Shown here piece by piece: positions 22,171-30,476 of a DNA stretch of 43,611 nt. Every line of letters begins with the position of its first letter. Position 1 is the first letter of the stretch. Source of the stretch: an archaeon (GTDB taxonomy: Archaea; Thermoproteota; Nitrososphaeria; Nitrososphaerales; Gagatemarchaeaceae); contig JAJZNC010000023.1 of the NCBI GenBank assembly GCA_021848045.1, positions 45,984 to 89,594 on the forward strand, in the 5' to 3' direction. The notes under the pieces are model-generated. The model worked only from the letters and a program-made list of their open reading frames with translations. It searched no databases and was not told the origin of the DNA. A program made the translations under genes and the position numbers.

Positions 22171-22359
22171 TTAGCTTCTCGTGGCATCCGGCTCCGAGGG
22201 TGGGTTGACCGTCGGGACATCAGCCGCCTCCCAGCAACAGCACTCTTCCCAGGTGCAGTTCGGGCAGCCTCGGGGAGATGGACTCGCGCGGCACTCGGAG
22301 GGATAGCAACCGCAGTCGGCGCACTTGATCTCGAACACCAAGTGCCCACCGCAGGCCAT
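22171..22359 (-). CDS. Cys-rich mini-protein, probably metal-binding, 62 aa
   Basis: Ten of 62 residues are Cys: C3, then CADCGCYPSEC at 13-23, and CPNCTWEECCC at 32-42. Two C-x2-C pairs plus extra Cys resemble zinc-ribbon or metallothionein-like proteins. The tail (PTVNPPSEPDATRS) is disordered. A weak TATA-like element TTTCAAAAC lies about 30 bases upstream. The family is not recognised. The dense Cys pattern is unlikely by chance in a spurious frame, but codon bias is weaker than in other genes. It is divergent from the HxlR-type regulator and may share its intergenic control region. Confidence 0.45.
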   Translation of the reverse strand: MACGGHLVFEIKCADCGCYPSECRASPSPRGCPNCTWEECCCWEAADVPTVNPPSEPDATRS

Positions 22360-22409
22360 CTACCCGCTATTATCCTTCTCTGACGCGTTTTGAAACGGGG
22401 TCAATCACT

Positions 22410-22418
22410 CTTATATAC
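22410..22418 (+). promoter_or_regulatory. TATA box of the HxlR-type regulator
   Basis: CTTATATAC is one of the strongest TATA boxes here. Leaderless transcription would begin near 22440-22444, far upstream of the first canonical in-frame start (22551). Confidence 0.7.
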
Positions 22419-22439
22419 TAAGTCGTCTTTCCTTACTAC

Positions 22440-22805
22440 ATAGGTGAAGTTGAGCTGAGCGAGACCAAGCAGATCACCCAGGACGTCCTCGACGAGTGCA
22501 AGATAGTCCACGGCACATGGAACCAGCTGACCAAGGTCTGGACTCTTCCCGTGATACACAGCCTCGGGCTGAAGGAGCCCGCAAGGTTCAACGAGCTGAA
22601 GAGGAGGACCGGAGGGATAAGCGCGACCAGCCTCACCGAGAGGCTCAGCGAGCTCGAGCGCCAGGAGATCGTCGAGCGCAGGGTCTTCCCCGACTCGCCG
22701 CCCAGGGTGGAGTACTCGCTTACGAAGAAGGGCTGGGAGCTCCACGCCATCCTCGCGGAGTTCGCGGGATGGGCGGTCAGGTGGGAAAAGTCCCAGCCGC
22801 GGTAG
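22440..22805 (+). CDS. HxlR-family winged-helix regulator with an unusual start
   Basis: The core is an HxlR winged helix: KVWTLPVIHSLGLKEPARFN, then GISATSLTERLSELERQEIV and VEYSLTKKGWELHAIL. The first canonical start (GTG 22551) would remove the first helix, including the family's C-x-x-x-x-(W/x)...W-T-L-P part, so translation must begin upstream. The frame is open back to a TAA at 22419-22421 and has no ATG, GTG or TTG. Candidates are ATA at 22440 (right at leaderless distance), CTG at 22455, or the GTG at 22444, which is one base out of frame. The true start is unresolved. HxlR proteins are dimeric DNA-binding sensors, often next to redox enzymes; a PPOX-class flavoprotein follows directly. 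Confidence 0.82.
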   Translation: MGEVELSETKQITQDVLDECKIVHGTWNQLTKVWTLPVIHSLGLKEPARFNELKRRTGGISATSLTERLSELERQEIVERRVFPDSPPRVEYSLTKKGWELHAILAEFAGWAVRWEKSQPR

Positions 22806-23242
22806 CACAGACCTCACCAACTCACGCCGCGCGTACTGCCGGAGATAATAGCAACCCTGCCCTCCGCGGACCCGGTGAGGGCGAGACGGCCAGAGGTCGT
22901 AGGGTCTCCTTCAGCGAGGAGGAGTTCAGGTTCCTCTCCCAGGCAAGGCTTGCCAGGGTCGCCACGGCCGCGTCCGACGGGCAGCCGCACGTGGTGCCCG
23001 TGGCGTACGAGTTCGACGGGACGTCGTTCTACTTCGCTGGGAGGGGGCTGGAGAGGACCTTGAAGTTCAGGAACCTCCGGGAGAACAAGAAGGTCGCCCT
23101 CGTCGTCGACGACCTGCTGACGGTCTGCCCGTGGAGGCCGCGAGGGATAGAGGTCAGGGGAGAGGCCCAGCTCTGCGTCGAAGGCGGGCGGGCTTACGTT
23201 AGGGTCGCCCCGTCGTTGAAGCGGAGCTGGGGCTTCCTCTAG
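22769..23242 (+). CDS. PPOX-class flavin/F420-binding protein
   Basis: The conserved part begins near 22901: FSEEEFRFLSQARLARVATA, then DGQPHVVPVAYEFDGTSFYF, KFRNLRENKKVALVVDD, and a C-terminal YVRVAPSLKRSWGF. This is the split-barrel fold of pyridoxamine-phosphate-oxidase-like, Rv1155-type proteins, many of which use F420H2 or flavin. The listed start is an ATG inside the HxlR gene. A TATA box at 22844-22851 instead points to about 22875, where a GTG lies one base out of frame; in the gene's frame the next codons read EGETARGRR. So the mature protein is probably near 121-122 residues. It is convergent with aguA, overlapping by 4 bases. Confidence 0.8.
   Translation: MGGQVGKVPAAVAQTSPTHAARTAGDNSNPALRGPGEGETARGRRVSFSEEEFRFLSQARLARVATAASDGQPHVVPVAYEFDGTSFYFAGRGLERTLKFRNLRENKKVALVVDDLLTVCPWRPRGIEVRGEAQLCVEGGRAYVRVAPSLKRSWGFL
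22844..22851 (+). promoter_or_regulatory. TATA box of the PPOX-class gene
   Basis: GATAATAG lies 24-31 bases ahead of the GTG at 22875, which is one base out of frame with the gene. Confidence 0.55.
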
Positions 23243-24288
23243 GCCGCCGGCTGCTGCTGGGTCACGCAGTGGATCCCGCCGAACCCATACACGAGCTCCC
23301 TCGACGGGACGGGGACCACCTTCCGCCCAGGGAGAAGGTCGGCGAGCGTCTCGAGGGCGGCGCTGTCCCTCCTGGCGTCTCCGAAGACCGGGACGAGGAC
23401 CGCCGAGTTACCGATGTAGAAGTTGGCGTAGCTCGCAGGGAGCCTTCCGTCCTCCGCTTCCACCTTCCCCGGCATAGAGATCTTGACGACCTCGAGCCTC
23501 CTGCCCTCATCGTCCCTGTGGCCGGATAGGATCGAAGCGTCGCGCGCCAGCGCCCCGTGGTTGGGGTCCCGCACGTCCCCCTCAGCCATGCAGACGACGG
23601 TGTCCTCGTTGACGAAACGCGCGATGTCGTCGACGTGGCCGTCGGTGTCGTCCCCCTCGACCCCCTGCCCGAGCCAGACCACGCTGGTCGCACCGAGGTA
23701 GTCGCGCAGCAACGCCTCGAGCTGGCGCTTGCCGAGCCGCGGGTTCCTGTTCTTGTTCAGGAGGCACTGCTCGGTGGTGAGGAGCGAACCTCTGCCGTTG
23801 GCGTCTATCGAGCCTCCCTCCAACACCACCCCGGGCTCGAACGTGCGCAGGCCGGCCGCCCTCGCGACCTCGAGCCCAGCGCCGTTGTCCAACAGGAGGT
23901 CGTCGTACTTGCGCCCCCAGGCGTTGAACTCCCACTTGGTCGCGCCCACCTCCCAGCCCTTCCCCCGGGCGCGCCTCACGAAGATGGGCCCGTAGTCGCG
24001 GATCCAGACGTCCGCGCTGCGGATCCTGTGGAACTCGACGTTCTTTGCGGAGAGCATGGAGCGCACGCGGTCCTCGGCGCGCTCGTCGTCGACGAGGAGG
24101 TCGACCCGCTCCCCTCGAGCGAGAGCCTCCACCATGGTGACGTAGGCCTCCTCGACCTTGGGGAGGACTCCCTCGGGGAAGGTGAGCGGGTTCTTGGGCC
24201 AGGAGAGCCAGGTCGACTCGTGCCTCGCCCACTCGGGCGGCATGGAGAAGCCCAGCCTAAACGGGGTCTTCGTCTCGTCCCTGGCCAT
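23239..24288 (-). CDS. aguA: Agmatine deiminase
   Basis: The 349-residue protein is a peptidyl-arginine-deiminase-family agmatine deiminase, converting agmatine to N-carbamoylputrescine and ammonia. Landmarks are PPEWARHESTWLSWP at the N-terminus, WIRDYGPIFV, ATKWEFNAWG, LEGGSID, GDDTDGHVDDIARFV (catalytic His/Asp) and the C-terminal FGGIHCVTQQ with nucleophile Cys341. Length and motifs match AguA throughout. Its ATG follows the aguB stop by 8 bases, so the two are co-transcribed and form the two-step agmatine-to-putrescine route. The 3' end overlaps the PPOX-class gene stop by 4 bases. Confidence 0.94.
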   Translation of the reverse strand: MARDETKTPFRLGFSMPPEWARHESTWLSWPKNPLTFPEGVLPKVEEAYVTMVEALARGERVDLLVDDERAEDRVRSMLSAKNVEFHRIRSADVWIRDYGPIFVRRARGKGWEVGATKWEFNAWGRKYDDLLLDNGAGLEVARAAGLRTFEPGVVLEGGSIDANGRGSLLTTEQCLLNKNRNPRLGKRQLEALLRDYLGATSVVWLGQGVEGDDTDGHVDDIARFVNEDTVVCMAEGDVRDPNHGALARDASILSGHRDDEGRRLEVVKISMPGKVEAEDGRLPASYANFYIGNSAVLVPVFGDARRDSAALETLADLLPGRKVVPVPSRELVYGFGGIHCVTQQQPAA

Positions 24289-24296
24289 CGGGAACC

Positions 24297-25160
24297 CTAC
24301 TTCGCGATCCTACCGTAGGTCGAGGGGACGCGGTTCCTCAGGAAGCCCCACCCGGCCTCGACCTGACGCCCCAGCTCGAGGTCGCAGGTCGCGATCAGGA
24401 CCTGCTCCCTCTCGTCAGCCCTCGCAAGTACGGTCCCGAACTGGTCGCATACGAACGAGCCCCCCCAGAAGCCCGTCCTCCCCTCGCGGCCCACGCGGTT
24501 GACCGCGGCCACCACCATGCTGTTGGCGATGGCGTGCCCCCGCTGGACAGCCTCCCACGCCTCCTTCCAGTCCCCCTCCGCCTCGTCTATCCCGTCGACC
24601 CTCCCGATGGCCGTGGGGTAGAACAGCACCTCGGCGCCCATCAGCCTGTTCACCCTGGCGGGCTCGGGGAACCACTGGTCGAAGCATATCAGGACCCCGA
24701 CCCTCGCCCGCGAGGTCCTGAACACCCTGTAGGCCTTGCCGCTCGAGAAGTAGTCCTTCTCGTAGAACGCCTCGTCCTGGGGGACCTGGACCTTCCTGTA
24801 CCTCCCGAGCATCCTCCCTTTCTCGTCGAAGACCGCGGAGGTGTTGTAGAGCGCCCCGCCCGGCGCCCTCTCGTAGACCGACCCGCCCACCAGCGTCACG
24901 TTCGCTTCCCGCGCCGCCTGGGAGAGGCGCTTGGTCGTCGGCCCGGGGACGGGCTCGGGCTCGACATCCGCGCCCTCCGCCTGTGGGAAGTACCTGTAAG
25001 TGAAGAGCTCGGGGAGGCAGACTATGGAGGCCCCCCTCTGCGCGGCCGCGGCGACCATGGAGAGCGCCTTCGAGAGGTTCGCCTCCCTGTCGTCGCCCAT
25101 GGCCATCTGTACGAGGCCCAGGGTGACCTGGCGACCAGCCGCTCCTGACCCGTTCTTCAT
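24297..25160 (-). CDS. aguB: N-carbamoylputrescine amidase
   Basis: The 287-residue protein belongs to the nitrilase/CN-hydrolase superfamily, with the Glu51-Lys123-Cys159 triad (LPELF, YRKVQVPQDEAFYEKDYF, LICFDQWFPE). WFPE after the Cys and the GAEVLFYPTAIG stretch are typical of AguB, which splits N-carbamoylputrescine into putrescine, CO2 and ammonia. Linkage to aguA makes the call firm. Its ATG lies one base after the ppcA stop and its stop is 8 bases before aguA, so all three genes form one transcript. It is cytoplasmic and probably multimeric. Confidence 0.93.
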   Translation of the reverse strand: MKNGSGAAGRQVTLGLVQMAMGDDREANLSKALSMVAAAAQRGASIVCLPELFTYRYFPQAEGADVEPEPVPGPTTKRLSQAAREANVTLVGGSVYERAPGGALYNTSAVFDEKGRMLGRYRKVQVPQDEAFYEKDYFSSGKAYRVFRTSRARVGVLICFDQWFPEPARVNRLMGAEVLFYPTAIGRVDGIDEAEGDWKEAWEAVQRGHAIANSMVVAAVNRVGREGRTGFWGGSFVCDQFGTVLARADEREQVLIATCDLELGRQVEAGWGFLRNRVPSTYGRIAK

Positions 25161-25161
25161 C

Positions 25162-26748
25162 CTAACCCAGGCATCTTCTGAGCTTGGCCGCCTCTATGAA
25201 AGCGTTTGAGGCGCTGGACCGCTCGCCGTCCATCGCGGACATCATGAACGTGTTCACGAAGTTCTCGTGCTTCTTCGACCTGTTGTCGGAGGGGCCCAGG
25301 GGCAGCGAGAGCGTCTCCTCTATCGTCGATAGGTCCGCCATCACGTACCGGAGCGCGGTCTTGAGCTTCTCCCTGTTCATCTGGGTGATCTTTGCCATCA
25401 CGTCGTACTTGTCGACGAGGAGGTGGACCGTCTCCCACGAGACCAGAGACCCGGCCATGCGGTAGTCGTACTGGATGCACTTGTACGAGCGCTTGACCGC
25501 GTCGAACTCCCTGTCGGTCAGCGACCGGAGCGCCTGCGCCCCGATGAACTCTGGAGGGATCCCCACCGAGTAGAACGCCGCGGCGAAGGGTATCGCCCTC
25601 GGCATCGTGACCCCCTTGACCCTCCTGCTGTAGCCGAAGAGCCCTATGTGCAGCTTGCGGGCCCTCCTCGTGGGTATGAACGAGGCCACGTAGTTGATGA
25701 AGGGGGCGAGTATCTCGACCCTCGACTGGAAGACCGGGATCAGCTTCTTCATCGCCCCGTCGACCAGCGCGACGTCCTCCTCCGCTATCTCCTGGAGCTC
25801 GCCGTTGGGCAGCTCCTGGTTGAGCCTGGCGATCCCCCTCTCCGCCGCGTCGGCAGGGTAGTCGTAGCGGAAGGCCGACTGGATCGTGACCGTAGAGAGT
25901 CCCTTGTACTCGCTCAGGAAGTTGTCCAGGTTCTCTGGGTTGAGGTGCCCCCTGAAGGGCATCGTGCCCACACCCAGTATGGGGTTCATCTTCACCCCCG
26001 TCTGCTTCTGGATGCTGAGGAGCTTCCCGAGAGCTACCTTTGACAGGAGCACGGCGGTGATCAGGCCGTAGTTGAGCGCCGGGTCTGACCTCGCGATGAA
26101 CACCCTCATCACCTGCGGCTTCACCGCCTTCACGTACTCGTGGACTATCCTGTCTATCGACATCAGGCTCACCGCGTCCTCGACGAGCGGGATCGCGTCC
26201 ACCTTCTTCGGCATGAAGGAGCCCACCCAGTCCTTCACCTTCATCGTCCCGCCCAGGGAGACGTCCTCTATCCCCGCTATCGCCTTCCCGTAGCAACGGT
26301 CGAGCCACAGGAGCTCGGCCCCCTTGGTCGTGAAAGGCAGGATCACCGACGACACGGGGACGGTCTCCTTCTGGTAGAAGGCGCTGGCGACGTCGGCCTG
26401 GAGGGGGATCGACTGGAGCGTCTGCGTCACGATCTTGCGCTCCGCCTTCTCTACGAGCGGGTTGGGGATGCGGTACGTGAGGAAGATCCGGTCCCCGAAG
26501 ACGTTCTCCACGAAGTAGTCGGAGTACTTGCTCAGCAGCTTCCTCACGACGTTGGTGTCGACGTCCTTGCCCTCCGAGTCCCACATGACCTCGGTGCAAG
26601 CGAGCTTGCTGAAGGCGATGTACGCCTCGTCGAGCTCCGTCTCTCCTTCGATCACCCCGTTGGTCGAAGACGCCCAGGGCGGCGTGTTCGCGTTGTCTGG
26701 GTGCTGCGTCGTCATCGTCTTGGGAATGAATCTCTTCTCGTCTGCCAA
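25162..26748 (-). CDS. ppcA: Archaeal-type phosphoenolpyruvate carboxylase
   Basis: The 528-residue protein is the short archaeal PEPC, about half the size of the bacterial enzyme. Signatures include PKTMTTQHPDNANTPPW at the N-terminus, EVMWDSEGKDVD, FLTYRIPNP, VGTMPFRGHLNPEN, SAFRYDYP and the late SRRVKGVTMPRAIPFAAAFY. It makes oxaloacetate from PEP and bicarbonate, feeding the TCA cycle and amino acid synthesis. The C-terminus ends KLRRCLG, close to the usual N-G/L-G end. Start is TTG; a TATA box at 26781-26790 gives a short leader. It is the first gene of an operon with aguB and aguA. Confidence 0.95.
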   Translation of the reverse strand: MADEKRFIPKTMTTQHPDNANTPPWASSTNGVIEGETELDEAYIAFSKLACTEVMWDSEGKDVDTNVVRKLLSKYSDYFVENVFGDRIFLTYRIPNPLVEKAERKIVTQTLQSIPLQADVASAFYQKETVPVSSVILPFTTKGAELLWLDRCYGKAIAGIEDVSLGGTMKVKDWVGSFMPKKVDAIPLVEDAVSLMSIDRIVHEYVKAVKPQVMRVFIARSDPALNYGLITAVLLSKVALGKLLSIQKQTGVKMNPILGVGTMPFRGHLNPENLDNFLSEYKGLSTVTIQSAFRYDYPADAAERGIARLNQELPNGELQEIAEEDVALVDGAMKKLIPVFQSRVEILAPFINYVASFIPTRRARKLHIGLFGYSRRVKGVTMPRAIPFAAAFYSVGIPPEFIGAQALRSLTDREFDAVKRSYKCIQYDYRMAGSLVSWETVHLLVDKYDVMAKITQMNREKLKTALRYVMADLSTIEETLSLPLGPSDNRSKKHENFVNTFMMSAMDGERSSASNAFIEAAKLRRCLG

Positions 26749-26780
26749 GTTGTGCTAAGCGGGAGGGCTTCTCAACGAGA

Positions 26781-26790
26781 GATTATTATG
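26781..26790 (-). promoter_or_regulatory. TATA box of the ppcA-aguB-aguA operon
   Basis: Minus-strand CATAATAATC lies 33-42 bases ahead of the TTG at 26748, leaving a leader of roughly 10 bases. Confidence 0.55.
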
Positions 26791-26821
26791 TTAGACGCCG
26801 CCCCCCGGGGTCACTCGGACT

Positions 26822-26829
26822 CTTTATAT
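26822..26829 (+). promoter_or_regulatory. TATA box of the SRPBCC gene
   Basis: CTTTATAT lies 24-31 bases ahead of the ATG at 26853; one of the strongest TATA boxes here. Confidence 0.7.
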
Positions 26830-26852
26830 GCCGCGGCGGCCCCGCGAGCGAC

Positions 26853-27278
26853 ATGCCCACGAACTTCGAGGTCACGAAGCAGACGAAGGCACCCCTCGCG
26901 AAGGCGATGGACTACTACTTCCATCCGGAGAACCTCCCGAAGTTCCATCCGGGATTCGGGAAGGACGTCAAGGTGGTCAGCTCGGAGGGCGACACGATCG
27001 TCCTCGAGCAGCAGATGGAGATGATGGGCAGGAAGCTCCACGCGAAGAACAAGCTCACCAGGGACGTGGCAGGGCGCAAGTTCGAGGTCGACACGCTGGA
27101 AGGCGACGGCAGGGGCAGCAAGATATGGATCTCGCTCAAGGAGACCCCCTCAGGGACCGAGATCACGACCAAGGCGTCGATGGAGTTCGGCGCCCTGGGG
27201 TTCTTCATCAAGGGTCCCGCCAAGTCGAACTTCGAGAAGGTCGCCGACGAGGACGCAAAGGCCCTCGACACGCTCTGA
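26853..27278 (+). CDS. SRPBCC (START/polyketide-cyclase-like) ligand-binding protein
   Basis: The 141-residue protein shows the helix-grip order: an N-terminal strand FEVTKQTKAPLAKAMDYYFH, ENLPKFHPGF, a run of strands (VVSSEGDTIVLEQQM and later GTEITTKASMEFGALGF) and a long C-terminal helix (KSNFEKVADEDAKALDTL). Such proteins bind hydrophobic ligands in a deep pocket. No catalytic residue can be named. A strong TATA box at 26822-26829 suggests good expression. It converges on menA with 5 bases between stops; a role in quinone or lipid handling is only a guess from position. Confidence 0.75.
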   Translation: MPTNFEVTKQTKAPLAKAMDYYFHPENLPKFHPGFGKDVKVVSSEGDTIVLEQQMEMMGRKLHAKNKLTRDVAGRKFEVDTLEGDGRGSKIWISLKETPSGTEITTKASMEFGALGFFIKGPAKSNFEKVADEDAKALDTL

Positions 27279-27283
27279 GCGGC

Positions 27284-28150
27284 TCACATGAGAAGGACCG
27301 AGAGCGCCAGGAGCAGACCCACCAGCACGTGCATCCTCGCCGCCAACGGCACGGACCTGGCCCACGCCTCGCCTGATGCAAGCGTCCTGTAGGTTCGCAC
27401 CGCACCCGGCAGCGCCAGCCAGACGAGGAGCACCCAGGTCGACCCGGTGATCAGGGACGCGGGGACCGACCAGAGAAGAGCAGCGAGGAACAGCGCCAGG
27501 AGGAGGCCGGTCCCCCTCGCTCTGCCGATGAGGACTGCGAGCGTCCGCCTGCCGGCGGCGCGGTCCTTCTCGACGTCCCGCAGGTTGTTCGCGAGGAGTA
27601 TCGAGGTCACCATCAACCCGACGGGTATGGAGAAGAGGGCTGCCGGCCAGGACACCCGCCCTGATGCGGCCAGGGTGGTCGCGACGACCTCCACCGGGCC
27701 CATGAGCGCGCCGACAAGCACCTCGCCGAAGGGGGTGAACGACACGGGGCGAGGGCCCTCGGAGTAGGCCACCCCGGCCGCTATCGCAGCCAGCCCGAGG
27801 ACGAGCAGGACGAGCCCCCGCTCAAGCACCAGGAGGGTCCCCAGGAGGAACGCAGCCGCGTAGCACGCGACAGCGACCGCGAGGACGTCCCTTGGCTTGG
27901 TCTCCCCCGAGACGATCACACCGGCGATCCCTGGCGAGGGAGCCGTGTCCACTGCCCGGACGTAGTCCCCGTACTCGTTGAGCGTGTTGGTCGCGACCTG
28001 CATGAGGAAGGCCACGGCGAGGATGTCCATCCAGCTCAGGAGGCTGAAGCCCCCGACCCGGACCGCTATCGCCCCTCCGACGATGATCGGGACGGCGGTG
28101 GCAGCGAGGGTCGGGACCCGTGCGAGCCTCAGAAGCTGCCCCGCGTTCAT
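27284..28150 (-). CDS. menA: DHNA polyprenyltransferase (UbiA family)
   Basis: The 288-residue protein has eight or nine membrane helices and the two Asp-rich motifs of UbiA prenyltransferases: NTLNEYGDYVRAVD near residue 55 and NNLRDVEKDRAAGRRTL near 190. The N-E-x-x-D-Y form of the first motif suits MenA, which joins a polyprenyl diphosphate to 1,4-dihydroxy-2-naphthoate to give demethylmenaquinone in the membrane. Its ATG overlaps the menE stop (ATGA), placing it last in the men operon. Context makes MenA far likelier than heme O or tetraether-lipid UbiA enzymes. Confidence 0.93.
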   Translation of the reverse strand: MNAGQLLRLARVPTLAATAVPIIVGGAIAVRVGGFSLLSWMDILAVAFLMQVATNTLNEYGDYVRAVDTAPSPGIAGVIVSGETKPRDVLAVAVACYAAAFLLGTLLVLERGLVLLVLGLAAIAAGVAYSEGPRPVSFTPFGEVLVGALMGPVEVVATTLAASGRVSWPAALFSIPVGLMVTSILLANNLRDVEKDRAAGRRTLAVLIGRARGTGLLLALFLAALLWSVPASLITGSTWVLLVWLALPGAVRTYRTLASGEAWARSVPLAARMHVLVGLLLALSVLLM

Positions 28151-29631
28151 GGCCGCGCTGCCTCCTCGAAGAGCGCGCGGACGTCCCGCCTCCTGACCTT
28201 CCCCGTCGCGGTCCTCGGGAGGACGTCGAGGAAGAGGTAGCGCTTGGGGACCTTGTAGCGCGCGATCCGCTCCCTCAGGAACGAGGAGAGCTCGGAGTCC
28301 GAGGGCGCACGCCCTCCGGAGACCCCCTTGGCCTCAAGCGCCGCCGCCACAGCCTGCCCCCACCTCTCGTCCTCGACCCCCACCACCGCGGCGTCCTTCA
28401 CGGCGGGGTGCTCGCGCAGCGCGGCCTCGACCTCGGCAGGGAAGACCTTCTCGCCTCCGCTCACAATGACCTCCTCCTTCCTCCCGAGCACCAGCACACC
28501 GCCCTCGGCTCCGGGCTGTAGGACGCCCAGGTCACCCGTGAGGAGCCACCCGTCCCGGAACCGCGCCCTCGTGGGCCCGGGCCTGCGCCAGAGCCCCTTG
28601 AACACGGTCGGGCCCCGAACGACTATCTCCCCGGGCTCGCCGGGCGGCGCGAAGGCGAGCCGCCGCGTCGACCCGCTGGCGACGGCGACCTCGCTCGGGA
28701 GCAGCGGCGAGTAGGCGTCCCCCGACGCGTCGCAGAGGGCGACCTGCGAGCAGGTCTCGGTCATCCCGTAGGTCAGCAGGACGGGCAGGCGCTTGCGTCT
28801 GATAGCGGCGACGAGGGCGGCGGGGGGCTTGCCGCCGCCCAGGAAGATCGCCCTGAGGCTTGAGGGCGCCGGCGCCTCCCCCCGCGCTGCCACGACGTCC
28901 GTAAGCATGGTCGGCACGAAGGACACCAGGGTGACGCGGTCGTCGTCCAGCGAGGCGGAAACGCGGGCCGGGTCGAAGCTCTCGTGGATGACCAGCCCCG
29001 AGCCGTAGAGGAGGCTCCGGAATATTATGCTGTATCCGCCGACATGGAAGAGCGGCATGCAGAGAAGCCACCTGTCTTCGCAGGAGGCGCCGACCCTGAG
29101 CCCCACGGAGACCGCGTTCCACATCAGGTTGGAGAGCGTGAGCTCTGCGCCCTTGGGGGCGCCGCTCGAGCCCGAGGTGTAGACGATCGCGTGGGTCGCC
29201 GATAACCTCAGGCGCCCCCCCGCGACCGGCTCGACCCCCCTGGCGGCCGAGCGCTCGACGAGCGCCGAGGCGTCCTCGATGTCTGCCCCGCTCCCCTCGG
29301 GCACCGCGGCCGCGTCGTGCACCACGAGGGCGGGGCGCGAGTCCTTGATCTGCGCGACGAGCTCGGGCCCCGACTGGAGGTGGTTGAGCGGGACGGCGAC
29401 CGCGCCGAGCCTGGCGACCGCGTGGACGAGAGCGACGTAGGTGGAGCAGGGCCTCATCAGCAGGGCAAGCCTGTCGCCCCTCCTGAGGCCGCGCGAAGCC
29501 AGGACGCCGGCCAGCCGGCTCACCGTCCCCTGGAGCTCCCCGTAGGACGTCTCCTCGCCGCCCTCCTTGAGCGCGAGCGCCCTTGGCGAGGCCCTGGAGC
29601 GCCACAGGAGCCAGTCGGGGACCTCGCTCAA
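28147..29631 (-). CDS. menE: o-Succinylbenzoate-CoA ligase
   Basis: From the TTG at 29631 the protein has 494 residues, an adenylate-forming enzyme: the P-loop [40 protein letters not shown] (ATP-ribose binding Asp), [20 protein letters not shown] and the C-terminal [13 protein letters not shown] with the catalytic Lys. It turns o-succinylbenzoate, CoA and ATP into OSB-CoA. The start codon shares bases with the menB stop (TTGA), and its stop overlaps the menA start (ATGA). The open frame continues upstream inside menB, but homology begins at the TTG ([15 protein letters not shown]). Confidence 0.93.
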   Translation of the reverse strand: MSEVPDWLLWRSRASPRALALKEGGEETSYGELQGTVSRLAGVLASRGLRRGDRLALLMRPCSTYVALVHAVARLGAVAVPLNHLQSGPELVAQIKDSRPALVVHDAAAVPEGSGADIEDASALVERSAARGVEPVAGGRLRLSATHAIVYTSGSSGAPKGAELTLSNLMWNAVSVGLRVGASCEDRWLLCMPLFHVGGYSIIFRSLLYGSGLVIHESFDPARVSASLDDDRVTLVSFVPTMLTDVVAARGEAPAPSSLRAIFLGGGKPPAALVAAIRRKRLPVLLTYGMTETCSQVALCDASGDAYSPLLPSEVAVASGSTRRLAFAPPGEPGEIVVRGPTVFKGLWRRPGPTRARFRDGWLLTGDLGVLQPGAEGGVLVLGRKEEVIVSGGEKVFPAEVEAALREHPAVKDAAVVGVEDERWGQAVAAALEAKGVSGGRAPSDSELSSFLRERIARYKVPKRYLFLDVLPRTATGKVRRRDVRALFEEAARP

Positions 29632-30476
29632 GGCATCCACGGGTACTTCTTGAAGTCGGGCTTCCTCTTCTCCAGGAAGGCGTCCCTTCCCTCCTTCGCC
29701 TCCTCGGTCATGTAGTAGAGCATGGTCGCGTCGCCCGCGAGCTCCTGGAGCCCCGAGAGCCCGTCGGTGTCTGCGTTGAAGGCGGCCTTGAGGAACCGTA
29801 TCGCGGTGGGGCTCTTCTCGAGGATCTCCTCCGCCCATTTCAGCGTCTCCGCCTCGAGCCGCGCGAGGGGGACCACCGCGTTCACGAGGCCCATCCGGAG
29901 GGCGTCCTTCGCGTCGTACCTCCTGCAGAGGAACCACACCTCCTTGGCCTTCTTGGTGCCCACCGCGCGAGCCAGGAGCCCCACCCCGAATCCCGCGTCG
30001 AAGCTCCCCACCCGCGGCCCGGTCTGCCCGAAGACGGCGTTGTCCGCGGCGATGGTGAGGTCGCAGACCAGGTGGAGGACGTGGCCGCCGCCTATCGCGT
30101 ACCCTGCCACCATGGCTATCACCGGCTTCGGGAGGCTACGTATCTGCTTCTGGAGGTCCAGGACGTTGAGCCGCGCCACCCCCGCCTTGTCGATGTAGCC
30201 CGCGTGCCCCCTCACGCTCTGGTCTCCCCCGGAGCAGAACGCCTTCTCGCCCGCCCCCGTCAGGATGGCCACCCCGATGCTCGGGTCGTTCCTCACGGTG
30301 GCGAGCGCCTCCGAGAGCTCGAAGAGCGTCTCCGGCCTGAAGGCGTTCCTCACCCTGGGCCGGTTGATTGTGAGCTTCGCGACGCCACCCCTCCGCTCGA
30401 AGAGGATGTCCTCGTAGTCCTTGACGGACCGCCAGCCGTCCTGCCCGTCCTTGTCAGCGCGTTGTGCTTTGTTCAT
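29628..30476 (-). CDS. menB: 1,4-Dihydroxy-2-naphthoyl-CoA synthase
   Basis: From the ATG at 30476 the product has 282 residues, the usual MenB size. Crotonase-fold markers fit Men[50 protein letters not shown] (oxyanion hole and a MenB-specific segment), [20 protein letters not shown] and the late [14 protein letters not shown]. It closes the second ring of the naphthoquinone from OSB-CoA. It starts within the menH stop (ATGA) and ends within the menE start (TTGA), so coupling is tight on both sides. Confidence 0.96.
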   Translation of the reverse strand: MNKAQRADKDGQDGWRSVKDYEDILFERRGGVAKLTINRPRVRNAFRPETLFELSEALATVRNDPSIGVAILTGAGEKAFCSGGDQSVRGHAGYIDKAGVARLNVLDLQKQIRSLPKPVIAMVAGYAIGGGHVLHLVCDLTIAADNAVFGQTGPRVGSFDAGFGVGLLARAVGTKKAKEVWFLCRRYDAKDALRMGLVNAVVPLARLEAETLKWAEEILEKSPTAIRFLKAAFNADTDGLSGLQELAGDATMLYYMTEEAKEGRDAFLEKRKPDFKKYPWMP

